Below the pieces are notes generated by a model. That model saw only the letters and a list, made by a program, of their open reading frames with translations. It did no database searches and was not told the origin of the DNA. 64,000 bases of DNA from Gymnogyps californianus (Eukaryota; Chordata; Aves; Accipitriformes; Cathartidae): assembly GCF_018139145.2 (NCBI RefSeq), contig NC_059478.1, forward strand, positions 4,712,001 to 4,776,000, given 5' to 3'. Each line of letters starts with the position of its first letter. Within the stretch, counting starts at the first letter, position 1. A program made the translations under genes and the position numbers. This document shows, piece by piece, positions 23,801 through 35,906 of this stretch.

Positions 23801-26669
23801 AACCCCACACAACAAGTTTGGGTCTTGGCCCCCCTCCAAAGGATAATTGTCACTGGTCTGGGGGGGATTTCCTACCCAGCTGGGAGGCTGGGGTATCAAA
23901 TCGTACGTCACTGTCTGGACGGGGGAACAGAGCTGCTTGGGGAGGAGAGGGCAGCAGCCTCAGCCCCAACGGGGGGCCTGAGGACCCTCCTCACTCTGGT
24001 CCCTCTTTGAGGGTCACGCCCAGCTCCCTTTCTGAGCAGGATGGAAAAAGAGAGCCATGCTGGCATTAGACGTTGCCTCCAACCAAACCTTGGGGAAGTG
24101 GAAGGATAAACGGTCAAGCCGGCAGGAGGTATTTTTACACCCATCCTTACTTAACTTGGTTAAAAAAGACCTGAGTTCAGCACTCCCCACTGTTCCTGTA
24201 GAGCCAGAGACCGGCCTCGCCAAGAACATGCAAAACAAGCCTCCGTCCCCAGTGGTCGCTGCCTCAAATACAGCCAGGAGAAATTTTCAATCGAATTCTC
24301 TCCTTGCAGGTTGAGAGCCACCGAAGCCATTTGTGAATTCCTGACAAATTCACCCAATTACCATCACTCAGTCAAAATAACGCGGGAAAGATGCCTAAGA
24401 GGCTGTAATGTTATATTTTAACATATTTGGAGCGCTCTAATTCCTTTTAACATCAGAACCTACCTGAATATTCGAAGTAATAAGCCTCCAAAAGCTTTTT
24501 GCTCAACGATGAGTAGCGTTGTTGATGATAGAAGTTTTTTTTTTCCAGCTGAGCTGGTGAACCGAAGTTGAAAAGAGCAATTCAATCTAATTCTGCATAC
24601 AACTTTAGACACAGTTTCCACAGGTGACTCAAACATTTTCCTGGCAGGCTGCTCCATCAGCTGAGAGACTCCTGTCCTGATAAGTTAAACCAGACCTTCC
24701 TTAGTCACGGTAACAAAGTGGCCCTAAAAGTATCTGTGACTTCAGAGATATGATTTCATTTCCCAATTTCCCCACATTGCTTTGGGTAAATTGCTTAATC
24801 TACCTCCTACCTCCGTAAAATGGAAGCTTGTTGAGAGATGTAAAGCCCATTAATAACCATGAGATGCTTCAGCTCTGTAGATAAGTGCCCACTTAGATGT
24901 ATAGGGAGTCATATACCTGCACCTACGGGCACAGACATCCTACGTGGAGTGAAACCCACAGCTCTGAGGGAGTAGGCAGCGATTTTTGATGGCCCCAGAC
25001 ACCAGAGCTAACTAAACCTGGTTGACCTACACCCAACGGGTGCCACCAGTGAGGTGGCACACAAATTTCCTGACTATAATGCAAAAGCCTGAGTTGGAAA
25101 TGAGGTGTTCCAGCTGCAAGAAAACTGCCTCGTTGGTTTTACAGATGTACCAGCAACACAAAAAACACGTTCCTTGGACCATGCCGATGGAAAAAAAAAA
25201 CAAGAAGCCATATGCAAGCAATAGATTGAAATAGCTGATACGTCCGTCCTGGTTTTCTCCACCCAGGCTCCTCGTTGTGGTGGGCAAAAGGACTTGGCTG
25301 GGTCCTGCCTCGGATGCTGAAATCATGGCAGCTGGAGAAGAGGAGGTCATTGCTCTCCTTCGTGTTCCTGCCATGACGGGAAGCTTGCAAGTCAAAGTCA
25401 AGGGCAACATCCCCGAAAGTCATGGTGTTTTGACCATGACCATGCATGAAGGAGATGTTTCTCGCCCGAGTCCCTAGGGGCAGGGCGGCTGGGCGTAAAA
25501 CGGCGCGCTTCAATTCCTGTGGTAGTGAAGGTGCAAGGAAAAAGCAGGGTCAAGCAGGGCCCAAAGCTGTCACTGCCTGCCTAAGAGGATCCCTAATGGA
25601 ACCCGTGGTGAAGCTGAGGAGCAACACACAAAATCCTGTGCTCTAAACATACTTCAGAGCAAAATACACCCCCAAAATGGGAAATTCGCTTGTTTTGTAG
25701 CCAACACAAGAAGTTTTCCAAGGGGCACCTCTGGAGGGGAGAGCATGTGGCTTGCATGGGTCTGAAGGGGTCTGAAGGGGTCCCTGGGGACCACTCTGGC
25801 AAAAACTAGACATCTTCATTTAGAAGAAGTCTTTGGGGAGATCATTTCAAATCCCTTTCCCCCCTCCGTTTTGCTCATGCTGTTTCCAGCTCTTTGGGAC
25901 TGTGGGCCATAACCAGCCATGTAGCCTGGGCACCCTCACGCTTCCCGAGCCTGCCTTGCTGATGCCAGAGGGAACTGAGCCTCAGCTGGACACCCCAGGG
26001 GTTTCCATCCCTGCGATAACACAGTGCATTAGGGAACAGCACCCTCCAGCGAACAAGACCTTCTGGACTGGCCTGAAAACCCCAGGATCCCTTCCCTTTG
26101 TGGTCCTGCTTGGAGAGATGCCCAGTGGTGAGCTGCCGCTGTTTCCATCCCTCCCCTCCTGCCGCTCCTCTCCCAGCACAGCCCTCAAATCACCCGCCCC
26201 CACCCGCATCCCTGGGCTTTGAGCGTCCCTGCTATTTCCCCTGGATGCGCGGAGCGATGGGAACTCTGCCTTTGCAGAAGGAGTTTGGGAAATGGCTTTT
26301 ATTTCTTCTCCCGTCACTGATGTTGGGGCTGGCAGTCCCGGGGAGAAGCTCTTACGCAGAGCTACGTGTACGAAGCGAAACCGCCTCTTGGCAGCGGTGA
26401 TCCTTACATGTGCGCAGAGGAACGAGCCGGGCTCCCGGCCTGAATTACCAGAAAATTAAACATATGTCTCCATTCACCCAGGCGAGGAATTAGATGTTGA
26501 TCCGCCCTGATTCCATCTATTTCAATTACAGATGAGGGCAGGCACTGCCTTCCCCATGCAGAGACCCCGGGAAGGCCAAATGACCCCGGAGAGGTCTCCA
26601 GCCCGCAGGGCTTTTCCTGGGCCAGGGAGCACCCTGGGCACTGCAGCCCCAGTGAGCCCCATGGAGGGC
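23801..26669. other. Gene-free sequence after the CR1 copy
   Basis: Mixed-composition DNA with one MIR-like fragment at 24.8 kb and a triple GGTCTGAAGG-type duplication near 25,757-25,783. No exon recognised. Confidence 0.5.
24775..24875 (+). repeat. MIR-like fragment (plus orientation)
   Basis: CTTTGGGTAAATTGCTTAAT, then CTACCTCC, CCGTAAAATGG and GAGAGATGTAAAGCCCATTA follow the order of the MIR core (CTTGGGCAAGTTACTTAA, then CTGTAAAATGGGG, then TGTAAAGCGCTTA). The similarity is clear in order but decayed. Confidence 0.5.
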
Positions 26670-26953
26670 ATGCTCAGGGCCCTGGGGGGATGCCTGGGGC
26701 TGTGGGGAGATGCTCGGGGTCCTGGGGGGGATGCTTGGGGCCCTCAGGGGATGCTCAGGGCCATGGGAGGATGCTTAGGGCCCTGGGGGATGCTTGAGGC
26801 TCTCAGGGGATGCTCAGGGCCCTGGGTGGAGATGCTTGGGGCCATGGGGTGGATTCTCAGGGCCATGAAGGGGATGCTCAGAGCACCAGAGGGATGCTCA
26901 GGGCCCTGGAGGGATGCTCAGAACCGCAGGGGGATGCTAGGGGCCATGGGAGG
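26670..26953 (+). repeat. G-rich minisatellite, about 20-bp unit, 14 copies
   Basis: About fourteen imperfect copies of a unit like ATGCTCAGGGCCCTGGGGGG begin at 26670, 26690, 26710, 26731, 26751, 26771, 26790, 26810, 26832, 26853, 26874, 26894, 26914 and 26934. Unit length varies from 19 to 22 bp. Copies alternate in motifs such as GCTTGGGGCC and GCTCAGGGCC, and many contain GGGG runs on the plus strand. The repeat produces open frames on the plus strand that are repetitive and not real genes. Confidence 0.95.
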
Positions 26954-28357
26954 CTGACAGCACCCCGAGCTGCTTCCCCAGGAGCTTGCAGCACACACAG
27001 GGCTGTGGGTCCGTGGATAACGAGAGGGAGCATACCATAAACCAGGAGCGATATTAAAAAGGTTTGACTGTAATCATGAAAGCAATAAACCCAAATCTTT
27101 AAATCCATCTATTACCCTACAAGCAAAGCCCCCAAATTATCTGCTATCATGCAATGGCTGAATGAAGGCGAGCACTGACAGGGGTGCGGAGAACGGCAGC
27201 GGAGCCAGGAGACAGCCCTGCAAAATAGACGGGAGCTTTATGGCAAGGCAGCCCGGATGCTTTATCAGTCCGTAGCATGAAGACTTTAATCCTCCTGGTG
27301 ATGGGCAGGGAAAGCCTGTCCCCAGCTCGCTGCAAAGAGCCTCCTTAGTGCAGGGTTTGCGTTTCTGAGGGAGAGGCGAAATACCTTGAGATGCTGCAGC
27401 GGTGGGGAACGCGGGCAGGCCCGGGTGGGAGATGCGCTGGCAGCTACAGCCTGTGTTGCCCATGAGGGTGTCTCCATCTTTGACCTTGCTGGCGAGAAGC
27501 AAACGGCCTCGCTGTGAAGCCAGGGAAGTTTGTCTTTTAATGACAAAAGAGTTTATCTAATGTTTTATATGTGAATAATAGATATTAATATTATAGTATG
27601 GCATTGCTGTGAAGTCCAGCTACTGCAGCAGGCGCGTCGAGCCGACATGGCTGTATATGCAACGCTCATTAGGAGAGGAGACTTTTCGGAAAACGTCCGA
27701 ATATACCTGTGCTTAGGGATCACTGGGAGCACACGAGAAACCAAATGGATTTTTTAATTTCACATTTTAAGGAAGGACACAGCTTTGCTGCTGAGAGCAC
27801 GGAGACATGTCGCTCGCTGTGAGAGGCGCCAAGGATGGGCCACCTCCTGGCTTTACGTGTTGGTGATGTCCATCCTTCTCCATCCCCAGCCCCTCCTCGA
27901 GCATCCCTGGGAGAGCCCCAGGAGAAGACAGTCACCCACGGGGCAGCTCCGAGGTTGGTCGCTGCTGCTGGGGGGAAGCGGCTGCAAAGCCGTGCCCCAT
28001 CCTTGAGTTTCAGGGTGCTGTTGGCAGCAATTTCCCTGCTCCTCCCCAGCATCAGCTGCATCTCAGTGTGTTCAACAGCCCCTAGAGACAGTAAAGCACC
28101 TCGGATGGAGGTGTTGCCACTATGGAAGAAGCCACACTCTATTTCACCCTGATCTACAGGTGGATGAGCCGCTTTGCTGCTGACGTGTGCTCAGACCCAT
28201 CCCCAAATACCTCTCCATCTCGTTTGAGATGGCCGGTGCCTGGACCCATGGGCCATAGGGAGAGCGGGGGGAGAGGTGCCACCCTGCAAGGGCTTCTCCG
28301 AGGGTCCCTCTTGGAGCTCAGACCCCATCGAGGGGCTTTGCACCTGAGCCGGGCTGG

Positions 28358-28383
28358 CAGCGCTATGGGGCAGCGCTATGGGG
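28358..28383. repeat. 13-bp tandem duplication
   Basis: CAGCGCTATGGGG occurs at 28358 and 28371 without mismatch. Confidence 0.95.
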
Positions 28384-29739
28384 CAGCACATTGCCCCGAT
28401 GGCAGGGGGCTTCGCCACGGTGCTGTCACCCCGCAACCTCAAAACACCTTGCAAACTTGGAAAGCAACTAGCGGCACCCGCGCTCACCGGGACGGGGACA
28501 CCAGCCTGCCCGGCGGGCAGGTTGCAGGCAGCGGCAGGGGATTTGGGCAGGTCGGGTGCGACGAGCAGGCAGGGACCAAGAGGTGCTCCCAGCGGGACCA
28601 TCCAAGGCACCGACTTGGTTTTTCTCCCTCTCTCCATCTGTCCAGGGTAAGCGATGCTGATGCTAACACTTCATCATCATTAAAGCATTGTCGCCGCGAC
28701 GAGCCCTTGCTTTCTCATCTGTCAGCGGCGCCGGCCATGCAGAGCGCATCTCCATTGCCGGAATAAATAGCCCTTGAAAGCAGAGGCAAGAGGCAAACAG
28801 CCTCTGGGGGCTCGGAGCATCTGTGTGGTGGCGAAGCCCCCTAAAACCTTCTTTCTAGAAGCCTTCCCCCAAATCCCCTGCCTCCCCAGGCGGCAGCACT
28901 GACCCACCAGCCAGCACTGCTGAAACCGATGGCTTTGCACGACCGAAGCGAGAGGCTTTGCAGGCTCGCAGGCAGACAAATAGCTACGTACACAGCCATG
29001 GGGAGAACAGGCGCCCGGAGGACGTCAGTCCAAGGACCGCGCTAAACGCAAGGATTTTAAACCCTGATTTTTATAGCAAACAAGCATAACGTGCTCTCGG
29101 TGCGATCGCTCGTGTGGTGCAGCCAAGCAGGGAGGGTCTCCTTCCCCCCATACAGAAGGGGCCAGAAGCCCCTCAGAATTGTCTCTGTACTCCCACGGGA
29201 GGCTGGCACCTCAGGGGTGCCCCGTGCCTGGGTCACACGGTGCTGGGGACATCCCCTCGCTAGCTGCACAGTGCTGGGCTCCCTCTCCTTCCTCCTTCTC
29301 CTCCTCCTCCTCCTGGCCCTGTGGCGCAGAGGCAGCTTCACAGCTCCGGTGGGAATTGCAGCATCCCCAGCAATGTTGGGCCTTACAGGTTCCCGGTTTT
29401 TTTTTTAAAATGCAAAATACCCTTTAGCATGCTATTGCCACACACAAGGCTTTTAGATGTCACAGGAGTGTATTAAAGTAATTAAACCCCATGTTTAAAC
29501 TTAAAATCTGGTATTAAAATGAAACACTGGGAGCTCTGGTGCTGTACAGCAGCACGCCTCCACAGACAAGATGAAGGAAGGATCTTTAACCCCCCGTCTC
29601 TGCCTTGGGATAAGGCCGTGCCATCCCACCTTTGCCAGCAGGTTGGGCACATCCCAGGTGCTTCATGTGCCCCCCAGCTTGCCCCTGCAGAGCCGCTTTC
29701 CTGCAGAAACCACCACATACCTGGGGTTTGCACAGGGGC

Positions 29740-29800
29740 AAATTCGTGCCCATTTTACAGCTGGGTAAAACCAAGCCCGGAGGTAGCAAGGGCAAGGCAG
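29740..29800 (-). repeat. Possible MIR core fragment
   Basis: GTGCCCATTTTACAGCTGGG followed by TAAAACCAAGCCCGGAGGTA and GCAAGGGCAAGG resembles the reverse complement of the MIR core (CCCATTTTACAGATGGGGAA). Only about 60 bp align, so chance is not excluded. Confidence 0.3.
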
Positions 29801-32800
29801 GAATTACGGGGATGGCTCAGCCCTTTGACCACTCCGAACGTCACCTTTGCCCACAGACCGGGATTGGGACCAGCCAGGGCAGCTCACCGGGTCCTGCCAA
29901 GCTGGGGGTGCCGGGGGGGGCGGCAGAATTGTTCCGCAAGGAACCAGCACGTGGGTACCGGCTTTCCATCACTTGGCTGCATACAGGTTGTTAGGAAAAA
30001 AAGATGATAAATAAAGATAAATGGAGGAGAGCAGAGCATGCCGGCAACCCTTCTCCATCATTCCTTTTCTTCCCTAAGCACATCAAATTATGACCTGAAA
30101 TCACTGAATACATATTTTATTATGTGGATAATTTAAAGGATGAGGGTGAGACAGAGAATTCATAAGGTACGGTCATGTTAGACGACAAAGAGTTCTCATT
30201 AATCTCCTAGGGGAAAAAAATGAACAGGAGAAAAGGGGGGGACGACAGGTTGTAATCGATGCTGCCCTCTCCTCCTCCTCCTTCTTGTTTTGGGTGAGCT
30301 GGGACACACAGGGATGTCTTCTCCACTAACATCCAGACATAAGCTGCTCCTGAACATCTCATCAAATAGATGCGGCGCTCCCAGCTCTTCCCAGCCCCGC
30401 TGCCCTTCGCCAGCAACGTAAACCCATCATACCACATTTAAAGAGCTTGGAAAGTAGCTCGCCTCCTCCTCCTCCTCCTCTGCGCAGAGCGGGGGAGTAG
30501 GGAAGGGGGTTGGGATGCAGCCATACCTTCCTCCCCAGCCCTGGGTAGGGCTGCCCTGTGTCATCGTCGTTCCCCCCCCACCCCCAGGACTCGCAGCCCC
30601 CAGCCCGCCGCTCGCCCTTGCCGGGGCCGTGCCGGGGGCAGCGCCATCGCGGTCTGCTGGGCTTTGGCCCATTTCACCCCAGCTCGGGTGCCCGTCTGGC
30701 GCCAGCTCGAGTGTGATGCTCTTATGACTTTGAGGGGTCAGCCTCGCTTCGCTTCCCCTCAAACTCCCCCTGCCCCATCAAGTCACGGGTCTCTCTGCAG
30801 ATCAATGCCAGCTTCAGGATGTTTTTTGGTCGCCACGGGACCGGGGAAGAGCCGCTGGCTCTTAGTAATTAATAACAATTTTAAAAATATATAAAATAAA
30901 TAACTCTCTATAAAATAACTGAATATATTTTATGAGTAGCTGAGCCCTGGCACTGGGCTGGGGGGGGTGAGGGCTCGTCCCTGGAGGCAGCACCCCCAGC
31001 ACGTGCCTCTGGCCTGGGACACCGGCGATGGGACAGGAGTAGCTGGGCTGGGCTGGGGGCTTCAGACCAGCTCCTGCTCAGGTCCAGGAGGATGAGAGGA
31101 GTGTGTTTTCCCTCTTAAACACCTAAATGGTTTTATGGGGATTTTGACAAGTCAGATTAAGCACCATAATCAAGACAAACTTGTTGTTTAAATAAGGCCC
31201 CTGAGGACAAATCAGAGCTGCTGAACGTTTTCCCTACCCAACCCCGCACATCTCACGGGCGGAGGGACAGGCGGTGGGATGGGGTCACACCTGCAGCACG
31301 AGTCGCGCATCCTCCGGCCGTCACTGTCCTCACCATGGGGTCCGGAGAAGGGGACACGTGTGATGGTCCAGCACCTTCGCACCTCCACGGCTCAGTCCAT
31401 CAGAGACCAACACCATGCTCGTGGCTCCCCGCAGCCCCACGGCGTTGGCCAGCCCCCTCTGGGAGACTCACGACACTGAGGCGGTTATGACGAGGTAACC
31501 TTTAAACGAACACATTAAATTTCAGAATTAAAAGCCCCTAGGGCTGCTGTCCTTCCCGGCAAGACTTGTGGCGCGGAGAGGGGCGATGGGAAGGCAGGCA
31601 GGGCTGGAAAGGCACATCGGCGCGCGCTGGTTTGGGATTCACGTTGAGCTCGCGCTGCTGGCTTGGTTTCAGCTGTCACATGCTATTACTCACGCCCCCT
31701 AAGGATGGCCTTTACGTTTATTTTTTTTTCCTGAAAGTCTCCAAATTATTTTCCTTGGCTGCCTGAAAGGATTTTAAGAGACTAAGTGACAGCGTGCTCC
31801 CCAGCCCTCGGAGGGGCGGAGGGATTTCACGGAGGATGACGGGGTAAGAGATGCTCATGGAGCTCACGCCCCTCTGCTACTCGTGCAAGTCTCCAGGTGA
31901 AAGCCAGTCCCATTGCTCCCCACCACCACATTTTGGGAGTCAAACAAGAGCATCGAGGTTAATCTCATCTCCCTGCACAGATCGGGGAGACAGCACGCCT
32001 TTAAGAGAAGGCAAAACTGGGAGAGGAAAAAATTAACCTGCCTCTCTCTGCCTTTGCCGCTGCACGGATCAGAGGCTTTGGGCAAGCAGCTATCACAGAC
32101 AAGATTGTTCTTCCTCACCACTCCCCAATGAGCTATTTTCCACCGCAGCCTGCAGCAGGCACGTTGCACACACTTGCTATTCCAGGCAGATTAAAAGAGG
32201 CTATGATGGGTGCACGGAGCCCTCCTCCACCTGAAAGGTTCATGAAGCAGGGAGCCCTGTGAGATGTTGTGGTCCTGGAAGAGCTGGAAACACCTTCTCC
32301 CTTTGCACCGCAGACCAGCCAAGGAAGGTCCCTACTTAGTTTTCTTCTCATGATTTATTTCTAAGAGATGTCAATAACCTCACTTTTTCCCCTCCCAAGA
32401 ATTTTTCCTGCTGCTTGATGTTAGAGGACGAATTCTTGTCCTGCCTCTGCTGAGTAACGATGGCCAACCATCAGCCAGAGCCAGATTTAAGGTGTGAAAG
32501 TTAAGCTGGAAAGATTTAAAACAGTTTTTTGGCAAGACCTACTCAACTCAAATGGCTGGTTCACACATGGAGCAGAGGATGAAGTCTTGTTTTAACCCAA
32601 CCAACCATTTTAATTCATTTATGAAGACGTTAAAGACTTAGAATACCCAAATACTACCTTGTAGTTGAACAGAGATAAGGATGAGAAGACCCTCACTTCA
32701 AGAACTCATTTGTAGCTCACTCTGAAAGCAAAACTAAAGCAAATATGCAGGGACTAGGGCTAGAAGTGCTCCTCTGAAAGGTAGAAGATGTAGGCTCTGA

Positions 32801-33022
32801 TCCTTATCTGATGAATCCTGCTACAATTCACAGCTTCCCGTGGTCTTAAGCACACCTCCCGCTAGCCAAACCCCTCGGCTCAACATTTAAAGCAGGTGGC
32901 AGTCCCCAAGCTCCTACAGATGCTCCGTAATAACCCTACACCCATGACCAAGCGCAGCATGCGGCCTCTGCGCTGCTGAGAGGAAGGCAAACCCCTCTTG
33001 GAGAGCAACTGAGGAGGGTCTT

Positions 33023-33457
33023 AGGGAATTCTGCTGCCTCCCTGGGGCCTGCGTTAAGGACATCACTAGGAAACTTCCTAGCCTGGTACAGCCCTCGGAC
33101 TATTACCCATTACTGCTCTTCCATGTGGGTGACGATGAAGCTGCAATGCGTAGTCCAAGGGTGATCAAAAGTGACTTCAGGGCCTTGGGACGGTCAGTAA
33201 GGGAAACTGGACCACAGGTTATTTTTTTCCTCTCTTCTTCCAGTTGCGGGCAGCAACACTGGAAGAACAGACGGGCCCAGTCTATTAATACATGGCTCCG
33301 TGGCTGGTGTCACCACCACAATTTTGGATTTTTTGATAACGGGATGGCCTACAGAGCACCAGGCTTGCTGGTGTCAGACTGGATTCACCTTTCTCAAAGG
33401 GGGAAGAGGATCTTTGCTCACAAGCTAGCAGGGCTCATTGACAGAGCTTTAAACTAG
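33023..33457 (+). pseudogene. CR1 ORF1 C-terminal fragment (SGNH esterase-like domain)
   Basis: The frame runs open from before 33,023 to the TAG at 33,455-33,457 and encodes about 144 residues that align with the C-terminal esterase-like (SGNH hydrolase) domain of CR1 ORF1. Recognisable landmarks are a CCLPGA-like start, DYYPLLLFHVG, SINTWLRGWC, FGFFDNG and the C-terminal DWIHLSQRG, which keeps the Asp-x-x-His catalytic pair. The block that usually reads GTND is GDDE here, so the oxyanion-site Asn appears lost. The N-terminal nucleophile block (GDS) is absent because the element is truncated. Family knowledge: CR1 ORF1 proteins combine nucleic-acid binding with this esterase domain. The fragment is not expected to be functional. 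Confidence 0.85.
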
Positions 33458-33531
33458 ACTTGAAGGGGAAGGGGGATAATATCGGGCTTGCCCGTGACAA
33501 GCTGTGGGATGACACGCCAAGGTTAGAGTGA

Positions 33532-34911
33532 CAGGGTGCTCCCAAGTGCCCTCAGCCTGTTGCTCTAAGATGTGCTGGGTACACTGGAGAACACTTGAAG
33601 TCTTATGGAGATGAGTCAGGGGCTCCTGAGGTCATAGGAGCCAACAGGGAAACACCAGTGAAATACCTCAAAGGAATTAAGGGGTGTTCCTCTAAGAAGG
33701 TGACACAGCCGACAGCCCAGCTGAAGTGCCTCTACACCAATGCACGCAGCATGGGCAACGAACAGGAGTTGGAAGCCACCGTGCTGCTAGAAAGCTACGA
33801 CCTAGTTGCCATTACTAAAACTTGGTGGGATGAATCCCATGACTTGAGCGCAGCTATCGGTGGCTACAGGCTGTTCAGAATGGACAGGCGAGGAAGGAGG
33901 GGTGGAAGGGTTGCCCTCTACATCAAGAAATGGATAGAGTGTGAAGAGCTGTCTCTGAAGAATAGCCACGAGCAGGCTGAAAGCTTATGGGTAAGAATTA
34001 GAGATCGAGACAACAAAGGGAACCTTGTGGTTGGTGTCTACTACAGGCTGCCTGATCAAGGGGAGCCTGTTGATGAAGCCGTCTTACTCCAGCTACAGGA
34101 GGCATCGCACTCACAGGGTCTTGTCCTGCTGGGGGACTTCAACCACCCCAACATCTGCTGGAAAAGTAGCACGGCGAGCTGTAGGCAATCCAGGAGGCTC
34201 CTGGAGTGCATGGAGGATAGCTTCTTAAGCCAGGTAATAGACAGCCCTACCAGAAGGGATGCAATACTGGACCTTATGGTCACCAACGCAAGTGAGCTAA
34301 TCGGTGATGTCAAGATTGGAGGCAGCCTGGGCTGCAGTGATCACGCACTGGTGGAGTTCGCAGTCCTAAGGGATATGGGACAGGTGAAGAGTAAAGTCAG
34401 GACCCTGAATTTTAGGAAAGCAAACTTCCAGCTCTTCAAGGAGTTAGTCAATAGGATCCCCTGGGAAACTGCCCTCAGGGACAAGGGAGCAGAACAGAGC
34501 TGGCAGATCTTTAAGGACGCTTTCCATAGAGCAGAAGAGCTCTCGATCCCCAGGTGTAAGAAATCAGGCAGGGAAGGCAAGAGACCAGCATGGCTGGGTC
34601 AAGAGCTGCTGGTGAAACTAAAGGGTAAGAAGGAAATGCACAGTCAGTGGAAGCAGGGACAAGTATCCTAGGAAGAGTATAGGGATACTGCCCGGTTGCT
34701 TAGGGATGGGGTCAGGAAGGCCAAGGCACGGATGGAGCTGAACTTAGCAAGGGATGCAAAGAATAATAAGAAGGGCTTCTACAGGTATGTCAGCCAAAAA
34801 AGGAAGTTAAAAGAAAGTGTACCCTCCCTGATGAGCAAGACTGGCACGCTGGTAACAACGGACGAGAAGAAGGCTGAGGTACTCAGCAACTTTTTTTTTT
34901 GCACTTCCTGA
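33532..34911 (+). pseudogene. CR1 ORF2 endonuclease fragment, RT domain deleted
   Basis: This is the N-terminal part of CR1 ORF2, an APE-type endonuclease. The frame is open from about 33,532 and similarity begins near KCPQPVALRC. Landmarks follow in order: LKCLYTNARSMGN, ITKTWWDESHD, a RRGGRVALYIKKW segment, VVGVYYRLPDQ, LLGDFNHPNICW (intact GDFN), IDSPTRRDAILDLM and SLGCSDHALVEF (intact SDH). The usual catalytic Glu in the ITETWWDE motif is Lys, a single GAA-to-AAA change. An in-frame TAG at 34,669-34,671 replaces the Trp found there in relatives. The same frame then continues through a [18 protein letters not shown] linker to a stop at 34,911. The reverse transcriptase that should follow is deleted. 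Confidence 0.92.
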
Positions 34912-35906
34912 AATGCAGGCAAGTTTCCATCGCCTATCCCCCAAAAAATTAGACTAGATATAAGAAAGAGATTTTTTACGATAAGGGTGGTGAAACACCC
35001 TTCAAGTTGTTGCGAAACACTGGAACAGGTTGCCTAGAGAGGTGGCAGATGCCCCATCCCTCGAAACATTCAAGGTCAGGTTTGATGGGGCTCTGAGCAA
35101 CCTGCTCATTGCAGGGGGGTTGGACTAGATGACCTTTAAAGGTCCCTTCCAACCCAAACTATTGTATAGTTCTATGATCTTGTGAGATTGACCTCAAGAA
35201 AAAGAGTCTTTGCAGGCAGCAGCTGTAATTTCCCCAATTACTTCTGCTGGACACCGGGGTTAGCACTGCTGCCTGCACAGCAGCCTGCACGCATGGACGC
35301 TGCCAACATACAAGATGATTTCTTCAAGGCAAACGCTGCAGTGAACACTCTACTTCACCCCCAGACCACTGCAGGTCCTTGCTGGGTATTTCTGGCCTCC
35401 AAAAAGCAGCGACAAAGGAAAGAGGACTCTTGAGCAAGGAAGGAGTTAGATTTGCCTTTCCAATTATCCGCTGCTGTTGTTATGACCTTCCATAGTTAAA
35501 TAAAATTACCCTAAACAAACAAGGCTCCAGCGCTCAGGTCGAATGCTGGCATTAGCAGTCATCCACGCTTACTGCTGAAGAGCCTTGACATACTGATATT
35601 AATTTAAATTTCCCCTTGACCATCATTTTCGATTCCCTCCAGCGCTGAACTTCTTTTTAGCACTGAGGCATGTTCCTCCTACTCTTCTATTAAATGCTTT
35701 AAAATTAATTAAGGAGGCTGGCTGGCCAGGCAGGGTTTTAAATTCCCTTTCTCAAAGAAAAATCTGACTCACCCAACACCTCTCGCAGGGACACAAGCGC
35801 TGGAAGCAAAACCGTTCTGGGGCAGTTTCCAGCCAAGGGCTTTGTAACCCTGTTCTTTCAAAAGAAGAAAATGAGAATAAAGACTCTAAGTGCCCACCAT
35901 CTGCAA

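Larger units (their letters stand above)
26954..33022. other. Gene-free sequence between minisatellite and CR1
   Basis: GC-rich DNA with AT islands near 27,540-27,610, 29,440-29,520 and 30,860-30,940. It also has CTC/CCT triplet runs near 29,286-29,313 and 30,459-30,482 and a 13-bp duplication at 28358. No exon or RNA gene recognised. From about 31.7 kb rightwards the sequence becomes gradually less GC-rich. Confidence 0.5.
33023..35178 (+). mobile_element. CR1 LINE copy, internally deleted, with ORF1 and ORF2 remnants
   Basis: This is a CR1 non-LTR retrotransposon copy on the plus strand, 5'-truncated inside ORF1. In order it holds the C-terminal part of ORF1 (to 33,457), a short inter-ORF spacer, the N-terminal endonuclease part of ORF2 and its following linker (about 33,532-34,911), and the 3' untranslated end (about 34,950-35,178). 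The 3' end carries the typical GGTTGGACTAGATGACC segment and a decayed ATTCTATG-type terminus. The whole reverse-transcriptase domain, normally over 1 kb, is missing between about 34,911 and 34,950. Within the 3' part, at about 34,993-35,020, a short insertion is flanked by two copies of AAACAC. Nonsense changes and the deletion show the copy is dead. Confidence 0.95.

Noticed and set aside
26532..27040. 141- and 76-codon plus-strand frames
   Set aside because: Their peptides are translations of the 20-bp minisatellite.
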